Part shown: piece after piece, positions 7,185-13,770 of the stretch
How the letters are laid out: every line of letters starts with the position of its first letter
Numbering within the stretch: position 1 is the first letter of the stretch
Source of the DNA: IIICB1 sp035968095
GTDB taxonomy: Bacteria; Cyanobacteriota; Cyanobacteriia; Cyanobacteriales; SIO1D9
Assembly (NCBI GenBank): GCA_035968095.1
Contig: JAWQFW010000140.1
Coordinates: forward strand, 1-14,093
Length of the DNA stretch: 14,093 nt
Direction of reading: 5' to 3'
The notes under the pieces: model-generated
Told to the model about the DNA's origin: nothing
Database searches by the model: none
Seen by the model: only the letters and a program-made list of their open reading frames with translations
Position numbers and translations under genes: made by a program

Positions 7185-7526
7185 ATGAATCAAGAAACAC
7201 AAACTTATTACTACATTTTGGCTAGTCAGCGCTTTTTGCTCGAAGAAGAACCTTTTGAGGAAGTGCTGCGCGAACGGAGAAATCATTATCAGCAAAAGAA
7301 TAAAGAAATTGATTTTTGGTTGGTGAAACAACCAGCTTTTCTAGAGAGTCCGGAATTTGCGGAAATTAAACAAAAGTGTCCTCAACCTGCGGTGGCGGTT
7401 ATTTCTCGCGATCGCCAATTTATTAACTGGCTCAAGTTACGCTTAGAATATGTGATTGTGGGTGAATTTCAAGCTCCTTCGGAGCAAATTTCTGACGCGA
7501 TCGCTTCTCTAGAAACAGCTTCTTGA
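7185..7526 (+). CDS. ycf54: Ycf54, Mg-protoporphyrin monomethyl ester cyclase assembly factor
   Basis: The protein has 113 residues and is a close match to the Ycf54/DUF2488 family found in cyanobacteria, algae and plants. The family is needed for normal accumulation and activity of the oxidative (AcsF-type) cyclase that makes the fifth ring of protochlorophyllide. The core YYYILASQRFL, NKEIDFWLVKQPAFLE and FINWLKLRLEYVIVG is unmistakable. A13, D43, F44 and R86 occupy the positions of the residues shown to matter in the Synechocystis protein (A9, D39, F40, R82; offset 4). It lies between pdxJ and the SPOR-like gene on one strand. The cyclase gene is not in the window, so this is a dispersed chlorophyll gene. 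Confidence 0.96.
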   Translation: MNQETQTYYYILASQRFLLEEEPFEEVLRERRNHYQQKNKEIDFWLVKQPAFLESPEFAEIKQKCPQPAVAVISRDRQFINWLKLRLEYVIVGEFQAPSEQISDAIASLETAS

Positions 7527-7552
7527 GAAAAAGTTGTCTATTGTATAAAGTT

Positions 7553-8407
7553 ATGCAGAAAAATGCCGTCACGGAATCTACAATTAAGCAACAGCGAAAA
7601 CGATCTTGGCTGTCTGCGGTGGCGATGGCTCAATCGGGGGCTAGGCTTTCCCTAATCGCCGGGATCGGCATAACGGCGATCGCCGAGCCGATCTTGGCTC
7701 AAGCTGGTTTGCCTCAATGCCAACCCCCTCGGGCGGATGAGTATCTTTTGTTGGTGCTGACCCAAACTCCTGAGACTCAAGAACAAATTCGTCGGACTTT
7801 GCCGCCTAACATAAGTGCGCCAATTTGTCAATACCTGGGAGATACTGTAACTCGGATCGGCGGTTTCCGGCAGTTTGATGATGCTGATAGTTGGGCGAAG
7901 TATGTGAACGACATTGTGGGTTTAACCGCAGTGGTAGCGCGTCCGACCCCAACCGCAGCGACACCGACAGTAACTCGTCCGAGGCAACCAGTACCGGGTC
8001 CGAGAATCGATAATCGTCCCCCGCAGCCGAGTCCCACACCAACTACTCGCCCTCGTCCGACGCAACCAGTAGGAGTAACTCCGAGGAACAACCGTCCCCC
8101 GGTAACCCAGGAAACAGCAGCTAGAGCGGCTAATGCACCGAGTTTCAATCCCCAACCATTAGGAGAGGGTTATGCAGTCTTAGTGGACTATCTGAACCAG
8201 CCAGAAATCGCTTCGGAGCTTCAACAGGAATTAGGTAAAGAAGTTGGGTTAGTTGTTTATTTAGGTCGTCCCTATTTGCTCGCGAAATCTACGGTAAGCC
8301 AGACAGAAGCCAACCAACTGATGCAAAGCTTAAGCGAGACTGGTTTTGGTTCTCTGGTGGTCAACAGTAGCCGGGTGACACTGTTAACACCAGCCGTCAG
8401 CAATTAA
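7553..8407 (+). CDS. Exported protein with two SPOR-like modules and a Pro-rich linker
   Basis: I chose the ATG at 7553 (284 residues). An upstream TTG at 7523 overlaps the ycf54 stop and adds only ten unconvincing residues. A basic N-region (KQQRKR) leads to a hydrophobic stretch at about 31-50 ending ILAQAG, a likely signal peptide. Module 1 (about 63-130; YLLLVLTQTPETQEQIRRTL ... TRIGGFRQFDDADSWAKYV) and module 2 (about 206-278; YAVLVDYLNQPEIASELQQEL ... YLLAKSTVSQTEANQLMQSL) share one strand-helix-strand-helix-strand plan. That plan resembles SPOR domains, which bind denuded peptidoglycan. Between them, 131-186 is a low-complexity P/T/R linker. C56 and C92 could pair. The domain call is by pattern only; the function is unassigned. 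Confidence 0.7.
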   Translation: MQKNAVTESTIKQQRKRSWLSAVAMAQSGARLSLIAGIGITAIAEPILAQAGLPQCQPPRADEYLLLVLTQTPETQEQIRRTLPPNISAPICQYLGDTVTRIGGFRQFDDADSWAKYVNDIVGLTAVVARPTPTAATPTVTRPRQPVPGPRIDNRPPQPSPTPTTRPRPTQPVGVTPRNNRPPVTQETAARAANAPSFNPQPLGEGYAVLVDYLNQPEIASELQQELGKEVGLVVYLGRPYLLAKSTVSQTEANQLMQSLSETGFGSLVVNSSRVTLLTPAVSN

Positions 8408-8862
8408 TAAACAGCAGTTCCGAAGAAAAGGGAAATCCCAATACCCAAACCCAAACCGACAATTACCTGAAAAGGAGTATGTCCGAGTAACTCCTTGAGA
8501 CGATCTTCATTAAACTGCTTGTGTTCGTGGAATAACTCATCAATAATTTGATTGAGAATGCGAGCTTGTTTTCCCGCAGCTTGACGAACTCCAGCCGCAT
8601 CGTACATGACGATTACAGCAAACAGACAGGCGATCGCAAAATCAGGACTTGACCAGCCCATTGTTTGTCCCACACCAGTTGCTAGAGAAGCAACTAAAGC
8701 CGAATGAGCGCTAGGCATACCGCCCGTAGTAACCAAATAGCGAAGACTAACCTTACGATCTCTAATTAATTCAATGACGAGCTTTAAAAATTGAGCAATT
8801 AGACAAGCTAGAATCGACACCACTAGCACTTGATTGTCGAGAATATTGGCAAAATCCTGCAT
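8404..8862 (-). CDS. Divergent PAP2 family membrane protein (DUF212/YuiD-like)
   Basis: The protein has 152 residues and matches the divergent PAP2 (acid phosphatase/vanadium haloperoxidase-related) family. Hydrophobic helices lie at about 11-30, 75-90 and 132-148. Family blocks are GGMPSAHSALVASLATG (47-63), YDAAGVRQAAGKQA (87-100) and the final helix beginning LLGHTPFQVIVG (125-136). S51, H53, D88, R93 and H128 are the polar residues expected in the active-site region. It is probably a membrane phosphatase-like protein; no substrate is established. It follows crtE by 34 bp on the same strand (this ATG is at 8862), so they are probably co-transcribed and it may act on prenyl phosphates, which is inference. 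Its stop codon overlaps the stop of the opposing gene in TTAA. Confidence 0.92.
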   Translation of the reverse strand: MQDFANILDNQVLVVSILACLIAQFLKLVIELIRDRKVSLRYLVTTGGMPSAHSALVASLATGVGQTMGWSSPDFAIACLFAVIVMYDAAGVRQAAGKQARILNQIIDELFHEHKQFNEDRLKELLGHTPFQVIVGLGLGIGISLFFGTAVY

Positions 8863-8896
8863 TGTAAATAGTTCAAACCCAGAAACGAGAGCAACT

Positions 8897-9826
8897 TTAG
8901 CGATCGCGATTCAGAATAAAATTAGCGATCGCCCGCAACGGTTCAGCTTTTTCTCCATAATCAGCTAACTCAGCATTAGCCGCATCAATCAACTGTTTAG
9001 CTTGGACTCTGGACTCTTCGAGTCCCCACAAACTCGGATAAGTAGCCTTTTGTGCCACCAAATCCTTACCTGCGGTTTTCCCCAACTGCTCCTGAGTAGC
9101 AGTGATATCTAAAATATCATCAACAATCTGAAAAGCTAACCCGATATTTTGAGCATATTGCGACAACTTTTGTAAATCCTGCGTTCCCGCCCCCGCCAAA
9201 ATCGCCCCAGAAACCACACAAGTTTCTAACAAAGCACCAGTTTTATGAGTATGAATGTAATTGAGAGTTTCCAGAGAAACCTCGGAGTTTCCTTCACATT
9301 CCAAATCTACCACCTGACCACCAACTAACCCAGCCGCACTAACCGCACGACCTAATTTAGCAACCACTTGAACAATTTGTTGCGGCGGCACATTTTTAGT
9401 TTCTGTGGCGACGTATTCAAAAGCATAAGCCAACAAACCATCACCCGCGAGAATCGCCACATCTTCGCCATAAACCTTGTGATTGGTTAACTTACCTCGC
9501 CGATAGTCATCATTATCCATCGCCGGGAGATCGTCGTGAATCAGCGACATCGTGTGAATCATTTCCAAGGCGCAAGCCGTCGGCATCGCCATTTCTACCG
9601 TCCCTCCGAGCAAATTACAGGTAGAGAGGCAGAGAATGGGGCGCAAGCGCTTACCTCCAGCCAACAGCGAATAACGCATCGCTTCGTAAATTTTTTCAGG
9701 ATAAGCTAAAGGCAGCGATCGCTCGAGTGCCTCCTCGACAAGCTGCTTTTGCTCTGCTAAATAAGTTTGTAAATCGAACACCGCCGCTTCCCCTTTGGGT
9801 GCTGGTAGTTCATCCGTCTTGACCAT
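8897..9826 (-). CDS. crtE: Geranylgeranyl diphosphate synthase
   Basis: The protein has 309 residues from the ATG at 9826; an in-frame TTG at 9850 would add eight unlikely residues. It is a trans-prenyltransferase that extends dimethylallyl, geranyl or farnesyl diphosphate with IPP to C20, feeding carotenoids, the phytyl tail of chlorophyll and quinones. GGKRLRP is at 57-63. The first Asp-rich motif DDLPAMD (98-104) is the DDxxxxD form. The second is FQIVDDILD (232-240). The residue five before the first Asp is M93, where farnesyl synthases of this type carry an aromatic residue, which favours the C20 product. K196/T197 (HKTGAL) are also conserved. It heads a probable two-gene unit with the PAP2-like gene. 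Confidence 0.95.
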   Translation of the reverse strand: MVKTDELPAPKGEAAVFDLQTYLAEQKQLVEEALERSLPLAYPEKIYEAMRYSLLAGGKRLRPILCLSTCNLLGGTVEMAMPTACALEMIHTMSLIHDDLPAMDNDDYRRGKLTNHKVYGEDVAILAGDGLLAYAFEYVATETKNVPPQQIVQVVAKLGRAVSAAGLVGGQVVDLECEGNSEVSLETLNYIHTHKTGALLETCVVSGAILAGAGTQDLQKLSQYAQNIGLAFQIVDDILDITATQEQLGKTAGKDLVAQKATYPSLWGLEESRVQAKQLIDAANAELADYGEKAEPLRAIANFILNRDR

Positions 9827-9878
9827 GCCTGGGTTTCTTCTTCCAACCAACTTGTAATCAGTTTACCTGGTTTGGTTC

Positions 9879-9901
9879 CCTGGATCATCAAATTCTCCAG
9901 G
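9879..9901. other. Hairpin upstream of crtE
   Basis: CCTGGA (9879-9884) and TCCAGG (9896-9901) form a perfect 6-bp stem with an 11-base loop, about 53 bp before the crtE start on the minus strand. It is not followed by a T-run in either direction, so a leader structure or operator is likelier than a terminator. Confidence 0.3.
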
Positions 9902-9924
9902 AGAGACTAGAGAGAGGGGGTTTT

Positions 9925-10022
9925 CAGTGAGCAGTGAACAGTGAGCAGTTACCAGTTACCAGTGGGTAGTGGGTGGTTGGTAGTCGAGGTTGGCAGTGGG
10001 AGGGACTGATAACTGATAACTG
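9925..10022. repeat. STRR array, CAGTGAGCAGT/ACCAGTT type
   Basis: Interleaved short words (CAGTGAGCAGTGAACAGTGA, then ACCAGTT twice, GTGGGTA/GTGGGTG, and ATAACTG twice) fill most of the 197-bp gap between the TIGR02588-like gene and crtE. It is degenerate compared with the 14-bp array at 2821 and shares the word CTGATAACTG with it. Confidence 0.7.
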
Positions 10023-10023
10023 A

Positions 10024-10464
10024 CTAAGGTAGTTTATAGCTAGCCACTCTCACGATCAATTCTCCCTGATTCGGGTCGCGACTAAAGACAAAGGCTCCTT
10101 GTTGAACTTCACCACTAGATAAAAATTCGATTTCCTGGCTGCCAATTTCCTCGATTTCTCCATCGACGCGCAATTGAGCGATTACTTCCACTGACTCAGC
10201 CGTGCTACCACCAGCGTTAGTAACGCTAAAAGGAACGTAATATTGTCCTTGTGTAGAGCGAATTTCTTTTTCGGCGATCGCTATTGACAACGTAGGTGGT
10301 TCGTCTTCGCCAGTTATCCAACGATATACTACTAAAGAGGCGATCGCGGCAACAATTAATAAGGCAATACTAAATGTTACCCATTCCGCAGGCGATCGCC
10401 CATTAGGGCGCTGGGCTTTTCCCAATCCTTGTGATTTCTCTTTAGCTTCATTTTTGTCACTCAT
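10024..10464 (-). CDS. TIGR02588 family protein, single-pass membrane
   Basis: The protein has 146 residues from the ATG at 10464. This start overlaps the upstream stop codon as ATGA, which is why I prefer it over a GTG further upstream inside the neighbouring gene. A charged cytoplasmic N-terminus (1-26) is followed by one membrane helix at about 30-48 (TFSIALLIVAAIASLVVYRW). An all-beta domain at about 55-146 follows (PTLSIAIAEKEIR...YYVPFSVTNAGGSTAESVEVIAQLRV...). It reads like an immunoglobulin-like or CARDB-like fold outside the membrane. TIGR02588 is described as always paired with TIGR02587 in a two-gene unit, exactly as here. Function is unknown. Confidence 0.85.
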   Translation of the reverse strand: MSDKNEAKEKSQGLGKAQRPNGRSPAEWVTFSIALLIVAAIASLVVYRWITGEDEPPTLSIAIAEKEIRSTQGQYYVPFSVTNAGGSTAESVEVIAQLRVDGEIEEIGSQEIEFLSSGEVQQGAFVFSRDPNQGELIVRVASYKLP

Positions 10465-11357
10465 ATCGTTAATCTTCCTGCTGCGCCCCCAATGCTTGCA
10501 GGTAAACTCAGTATAAGCGTATAGCGTAACCAAAGAAACCCAGGATCGCTTAAACTAATTCGTTGGAAAAACCACAACATCAGCGCTGAAGCCAACAAGG
10601 AAATTAAATAGCAAAAAATTGTTTCTCCTAATGGTGTTTGGAAATAACCTCGCTGTTGGTAACGTTTTTCTTGGTTAACAAAACCCGCAGCAAAAACAAT
10701 ACAATAAGAAATTAATAAAGATGAAGCGATAATCACTAATAATCGCGGTGGTGATGAAGCAGCCGCTAGTGCAGGAACTTCGTCTGTTGGTGCAATATTA
10801 AAAGCGATAATTGTTGCACCAATCAAAGTGGCGTTCAAATCGGCTAAACTTTCGTTAATTTTGATTTTAGTTTTGTTGGGAATCCCCATTTTAATATCGA
10901 TTTCGTCTTCCTGATTTGAGTCTGTCGGATCGCCACTTAACATTACTCTTGCTAAGGCTACACCCAGAGAAAAAGGTACACTCTCGAAAATGATTTTTCC
11001 TAAACTTTCGTCTAAAGGTGTTTGGAAGCTAATTCTATTCAATAATACTAAAACAAAAGTAGCGCAGAGAATCCCAATTCCTAATGCTTCCACACTTTCT
11101 GCTGCTGCATCAATCAACGAATCGCGCTTGTTATTCCGAAAGCCTTCGATGCGATTTAAAATCAGAACAATAGCGTAAGTAACGATTAAAATAATTAGTA
11201 ATAACGGCGGTTCAATAAATGAGCCAATCCACCAAACTTCCATTGTATAAAGTAGGGGAATTCCAAATAAAAAGCCGCCGGAAGCACCACGAAGTAAGTC
11301 TTGTCGTTCTTCTATCCAGTTATTACCTGTTTGATATTTGCGAATACGTTTACCCAT
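10461..11357 (-). CDS. TIGR02587/DUF2391 polytopic membrane protein
   Basis: The protein has 298 residues with seven or eight membrane segments at about 25-46, 51-69, 85-107, 122-139, 173-189, 203-226, 243-264 and 274-293. Conserved-looking features are RGASGGFLFGIPLLYTMEVWW (23-43), with polar and acidic residues inside a membrane helix, NRIEGFR (68-74), and DAAAESVEALGIG (83-95). A soluble, acidic loop covers 141-168 (GDPTDSNQEDEID). It has no recognised transporter or enzyme signature. It is the first gene of the pair with the TIGR02588 protein; its TGA overlaps the next ATG by four bases, so translation is coupled and a complex is likely. Function is unknown. Confidence 0.85.
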   Translation of the reverse strand: MGKRIRKYQTGNNWIEERQDLLRGASGGFLFGIPLLYTMEVWWIGSFIEPPLLLIILIVTYAIVLILNRIEGFRNNKRDSLIDAAAESVEALGIGILCATFVLVLLNRISFQTPLDESLGKIIFESVPFSLGVALARVMLSGDPTDSNQEDEIDIKMGIPNKTKIKINESLADLNATLIGATIIAFNIAPTDEVPALAAASSPPRLLVIIASSLLISYCIVFAAGFVNQEKRYQQRGYFQTPLGETIFCYLISLLASALMLWFFQRISLSDPGFLWLRYTLILSLPASIGGAAGRLTI

Positions 11358-11386
11358 TGAACAAAATTGTGGGAAAAATTATTTTT

Positions 11387-11415
11387 TTTATAGTATCGCT
11401 AATTATATCAGACAA
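11387..11415 (-). promoter_or_regulatory. Promoter for the TIGR02587-TIGR02588 pair
   Basis: On the minus strand TTGTCT (11415-11410), a 17-bp spacer and TATAAA (11392-11387) give a sigma-70-type promoter, predicting a leader of roughly 20-25 bases before the ATG at 11357. A second candidate overlaps it: TGATATAAT (an extended -10 with TATAAT at 11407-11402). Confidence 0.5.
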
Positions 11416-11531
11416 AATCAACTAATCTTTCTAGCTTTAGGAATAATTACGCTCAAGGAAAACAATTTTTGCTTTGATTAGGTTTTTCTGATCTTCATCA
11501 GAATATTTTATTTAATTAATTAGCTGAATAA

Positions 11532-11804
11532 TTAACAAAATTCAGTAATTAAATTTCTCAAAATAAATCTTCTGTCAGTGGCTAAGAAAGAGTTATCAAT
11601 ATCTTGAAATTTAGCAAGAGTTTTTGTGTTTAATTCTTTTCTTTTGTTTCTAGTTACACAAAAATTGAGATTAGTTTCATCTGTTACCGAAGAGAAATAT
11701 ATAGCAAAATATTGACTTAATGTCAAGAGTTTCTTGCTAATTTCTGCGCGGGAAAGTGGTCTAGCGATCGCCAAACTAGCACAAAAAGCTACCCCCACTA
11801 GCAA
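11532..11804 (-). CDS. Doubtful small exported protein, start unclear
   Basis: The reading frame gives 90 residues from a TTG at 11804. The sequence just upstream in frame completes a good signal peptide: from CTG 11825 it reads MIKLVIILLVGVAFCASLAIA with probable cleavage AIA|RP, giving 97 residues. The only ATG upstream is in another frame, and a TGA at 11864-11862 closes this frame. No Shine-Dalgarno is seen. The mature part (RPLSRAEISKKLLTLSQYF...) is basic with two cysteines, one terminal, and matches nothing I know. It lies 146 bp after the sensor kinase on the same strand. It may be a real gene with a rare start, a decayed gene, or chance. Confidence 0.3.
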   Translation of the reverse strand: MLVGVAFCASLAIARPLSRAEISKKLLTLSQYFAIYFSSVTDETNLNFCVTRNKRKELNTKTLAKFQDIDNSFLATDRRFILRNLITEFC

Positions 11805-11950
11805 AATGATAACTAACTTAATCAGAAAATTGCTTAACGCGATCGCCTCAGCGCCGATTTTTCAGCTATTCGGAAAAACCAGCTTAATCGCGCTCCATTT
11901 CAACAGCTTAAATTAATTCCGATTCAAGTTCAAGTAGTCAAGCACAAATC

Positions 11951-13060
11951 CTAAGCTAAAGGAAGATAAAAACGGAAAATACTACCCACTCCAACTCGAC
12001 TTTCAACTTCAATTTTACCGCCTTGCAACTCCACCAAACGTTTAGAAATTGCTAAACCAATACCTGTCCCTCTTGTGTTACGCGCTTGGGCTTTTCCTGA
12101 ACGCCAAAAACGCTCGAATACGTGAGGTAAATCTACAGCACTAATTCCCGATCCCGAATCTTTAACTGCAAGCCAAAGTCGTTTATCTTTTAAAAATACT
12201 TGCACAACAATTGCCCCACTTTCTGTATAAGAAATAGCATTTCCAATTAAATTTACTAAAATTTGTTCTGTACGATCGATATCTGCCAAAACTGGTGGTA
12301 TTTGTGTCGGACATTCCAAACGTAATTCCGGACCGTCATCTAACAATTGATCGCTAAATCTTTCTACTAGCGTAACTAACAACGGATACAAATTGACTGC
12401 TTGTAAATTAATCGGTAAATAACCCGCTTCAGCTTTTGATAACTCTTGCAAGTCATTAACAAGTCGTTGTAACCGTTTTGTTTCACGCAGCAAACGCTGA
12501 TAAACTTCGCTATCTGGTTCAATTCTTTTATCAGCAAGTTCCTCAAGATAACCGTGAATAACTGTTAAAGGAGTACGCAACTCGTGCGTCAAATCACCAA
12601 TTAATTCACGACGGCGTTTTTCAACTCCTTCTAAACTAATAGCCATCCGATTGAAGCTACTACTAAGTTGATTTAACTCAGTAATTGATGAAGGTGGGAG
12701 ACGGGCTGACAAGTCTCCTTCAGCAAAGTTTTTAGTTACTTGTTCAATCTTTTGTAACGGTTGAGTAATGCGTTGAGATACCCAGTAACTCAAACCTCCA
12801 GCCCCAGTAGCACCAACAATTACAGCCCAAAACGTACTTCGATTCCAAGCAGTTTGAAAACCTTCAATAATGTAAGTACGAGCATAGCGTAAACTCAGTC
12901 CTTGTCCCTCAATTCTTTGTAGTTGTAAAACAAAAAAGCGAGGTGAAGAAAGTTTCGCGATCGCTACTAAACTTCCTACAGCGACAATCATCACTAACAA
13001 GTGAGAAAAAAACAAGCGCGACGCTAAAGGTAAAGAATTTTTTTGCTTTCTCCGAACCAT
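11951..13060 (-). CDS. Sensor histidine kinase, HAMP type
   Basis: The protein has 369 residues. TM1 is at about 16-36 and TM2 at about 76-94. Between them lies an extracytoplasmic loop of only about 40 residues. A HAMP domain covers about 92-145 (QRITQPLQKIEQVTKNFAEG), followed by the HisKA helix with phospho-acceptor H159 (GDLTHELRTPLT). The ATPase domain has an N box at 268-278 (N270, N274), G1 DSGSGI (301-306), an F box FERFWR (315-320) and G2 GTGIGL (331-336). All catalytic boxes are intact, so it should phosphorylate the adjacent regulator. The small loop cannot hold a known sensor domain, so the signal may be sensed at or in the membrane. The ATG is 8 bp after the regulator's stop: same operon. 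Confidence 0.95.
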   Translation of the reverse strand: MVRRKQKNSLPLASRLFFSHLLVMIVAVGSLVAIAKLSSPRFFVLQLQRIEGQGLSLRYARTYIIEGFQTAWNRSTFWAVIVGATGAGGLSYWVSQRITQPLQKIEQVTKNFAEGDLSARLPPSSITELNQLSSSFNRMAISLEGVEKRRRELIGDLTHELRTPLTVIHGYLEELADKRIEPDSEVYQRLLRETKRLQRLVNDLQELSKAEAGYLPINLQAVNLYPLLVTLVERFSDQLLDDGPELRLECPTQIPPVLADIDRTEQILVNLIGNAISYTESGAIVVQVFLKDKRLWLAVKDSGSGISAVDLPHVFERFWRSGKAQARNTRGTGIGLAISKRLVELQGGKIEVESRVGVGSIFRFYLPLA

Positions 13061-13068
13061 AGTAAAAA

Positions 13069-13770
13069 TTAATCTTCAAATTTATAACCAACACCAATTA
13101 CTGTTTTAATAAAAGTGGGATTAGCTGGGTCTGGTTCCACTTTTTTACGCAACCGTCCAATATGAGTATCCACAACTCTTTCATCCCCAAAAAAATCATC
13201 TCCCCACAATTGCTCAATTAGTTGAGTACGGTTCCAAACTCGACCTGGTTGTTTGACAAAGGTACTAAATAAATTAAACTCTAAATTACTTAAATTCAGC
13301 GTCTCTTCTGTTCCAGAAAGATTTTTTTTGATTGCTGTGCGCTGGTCGATATTGACTTCAAAATGTTCGCTAGTATAAACTAATTCTTGCGGTTGAATTT
13401 GACGTAAACTCCGCCGCAACAAGGCTCGAACTCTAGCAACTAATTCTTTAGGACTAAAAGGTTTCACCAAATAGTCATCTGCACCAGTAGATAAACCAAT
13501 TACCCGGTCGATTTCTTCACCTTTAGCTGTTAACATTAAAATAAAAGGATCTTTCTTTCCTAGTTGTTGACGAATACGAGCGCAAACTTCTAAACCATCT
13601 AAACCTGGTAACATTAAGTCAAGGACAATTACATCAGGTTCTTGTTCTTGAAATAATTGTAAAGCTGTTAGTCCATTATGACATTGAGAGCAATGAAAAC
13701 CTTCCCTCTCTAAAGTTTGTTGGATCAGTTTAGCAATTTCTGGTTCGTCTTCAACAATCAAAATTTTCAC
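13069..13770 (-). CDS. OmpR-family response regulator
   Basis: The protein has 233 residues from a GTG at 13770, which gives the standard opening MKILIVEDEPEIAKLI. The receiver domain covers 1-120, with acidic pocket E7/D8, phospho-acceptor D51 (VLDLMLPG), T81 (LTAKG) and K103 (VKPFSPKELVARVRALLRR). A winged-helix DNA-binding domain at about 132-231 ends in the typical VVDTHIGRLRKKVEPDP...IKTVIGVGYKFE. It is first in the operon with the kinase. The regulon and signal are not identifiable from sequence. It resembles several cyanobacterial OmpR-type regulators, so no specific name is given. Confidence 0.96.
   Translation of the reverse strand: MKILIVEDEPEIAKLIQQTLEREGFHCSQCHNGLTALQLFQEQEPDVIVLDLMLPGLDGLEVCARIRQQLGKKDPFILMLTAKGEEIDRVIGLSTGADDYLVKPFSPKELVARVRALLRRSLRQIQPQELVYTSEHFEVNIDQRTAIKKNLSGTEETLNLSNLEFNLFSTFVKQPGRVWNRTQLIEQLWGDDFFGDERVVDTHIGRLRKKVEPDPANPTFIKTVIGVGYKFED

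Larger units (their letters stand above)
11358..11950. other. AT-rich intergenic region
   Basis: This 593-bp stretch lies between the sensor kinase gene and the TIGR02587 gene, all on the minus strand. It holds the promoter at 11387-11415, the doubtful ORF at 11532-11804 and two inverted repeats. One is TTCTGAT/ATCAGAA (11486-11492/11497-11503, loop CTTC). The other is a 12-bp stem with one bulge (11517-11529/11540-11551). HIP1 sites lie at 11764 and 11839. No RNA gene is recognised. Confidence 0.6.

Noticed and set aside
7523..7552. TTG start extending the SPOR-like protein by ten residues
   Set aside because: It overlaps the ycf54 stop and adds a Cys/Leu stretch that would precede an already complete signal peptide starting at ATG 7553.
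7806..8155. Several minus-strand ORFs opposite the Pro-rich linker
   Set aside because: They are antisense to the repetitive P/T/R-coding region, have odd Arg/Cys/Gly-rich composition and no start signals.
9827..9850. TTG start extending CrtE
   Set aside because: The added residues (MVGRRNPG) are not typical of the family; the ATG at 9826 gives the usual N-terminus and length.
10465..10533. Longer N-terminus for the TIGR02588 protein
   Set aside because: It would lie inside the upstream gene; the ATG in the ATGA overlap gives the expected coupled arrangement.
11734..11916. Plus-strand 60-residue ORF
   Set aside because: It overlaps the doubtful minus ORF and two HIP1 sites, has no ribosome binding site and no protein-like features beyond a few hydrophobic residues.
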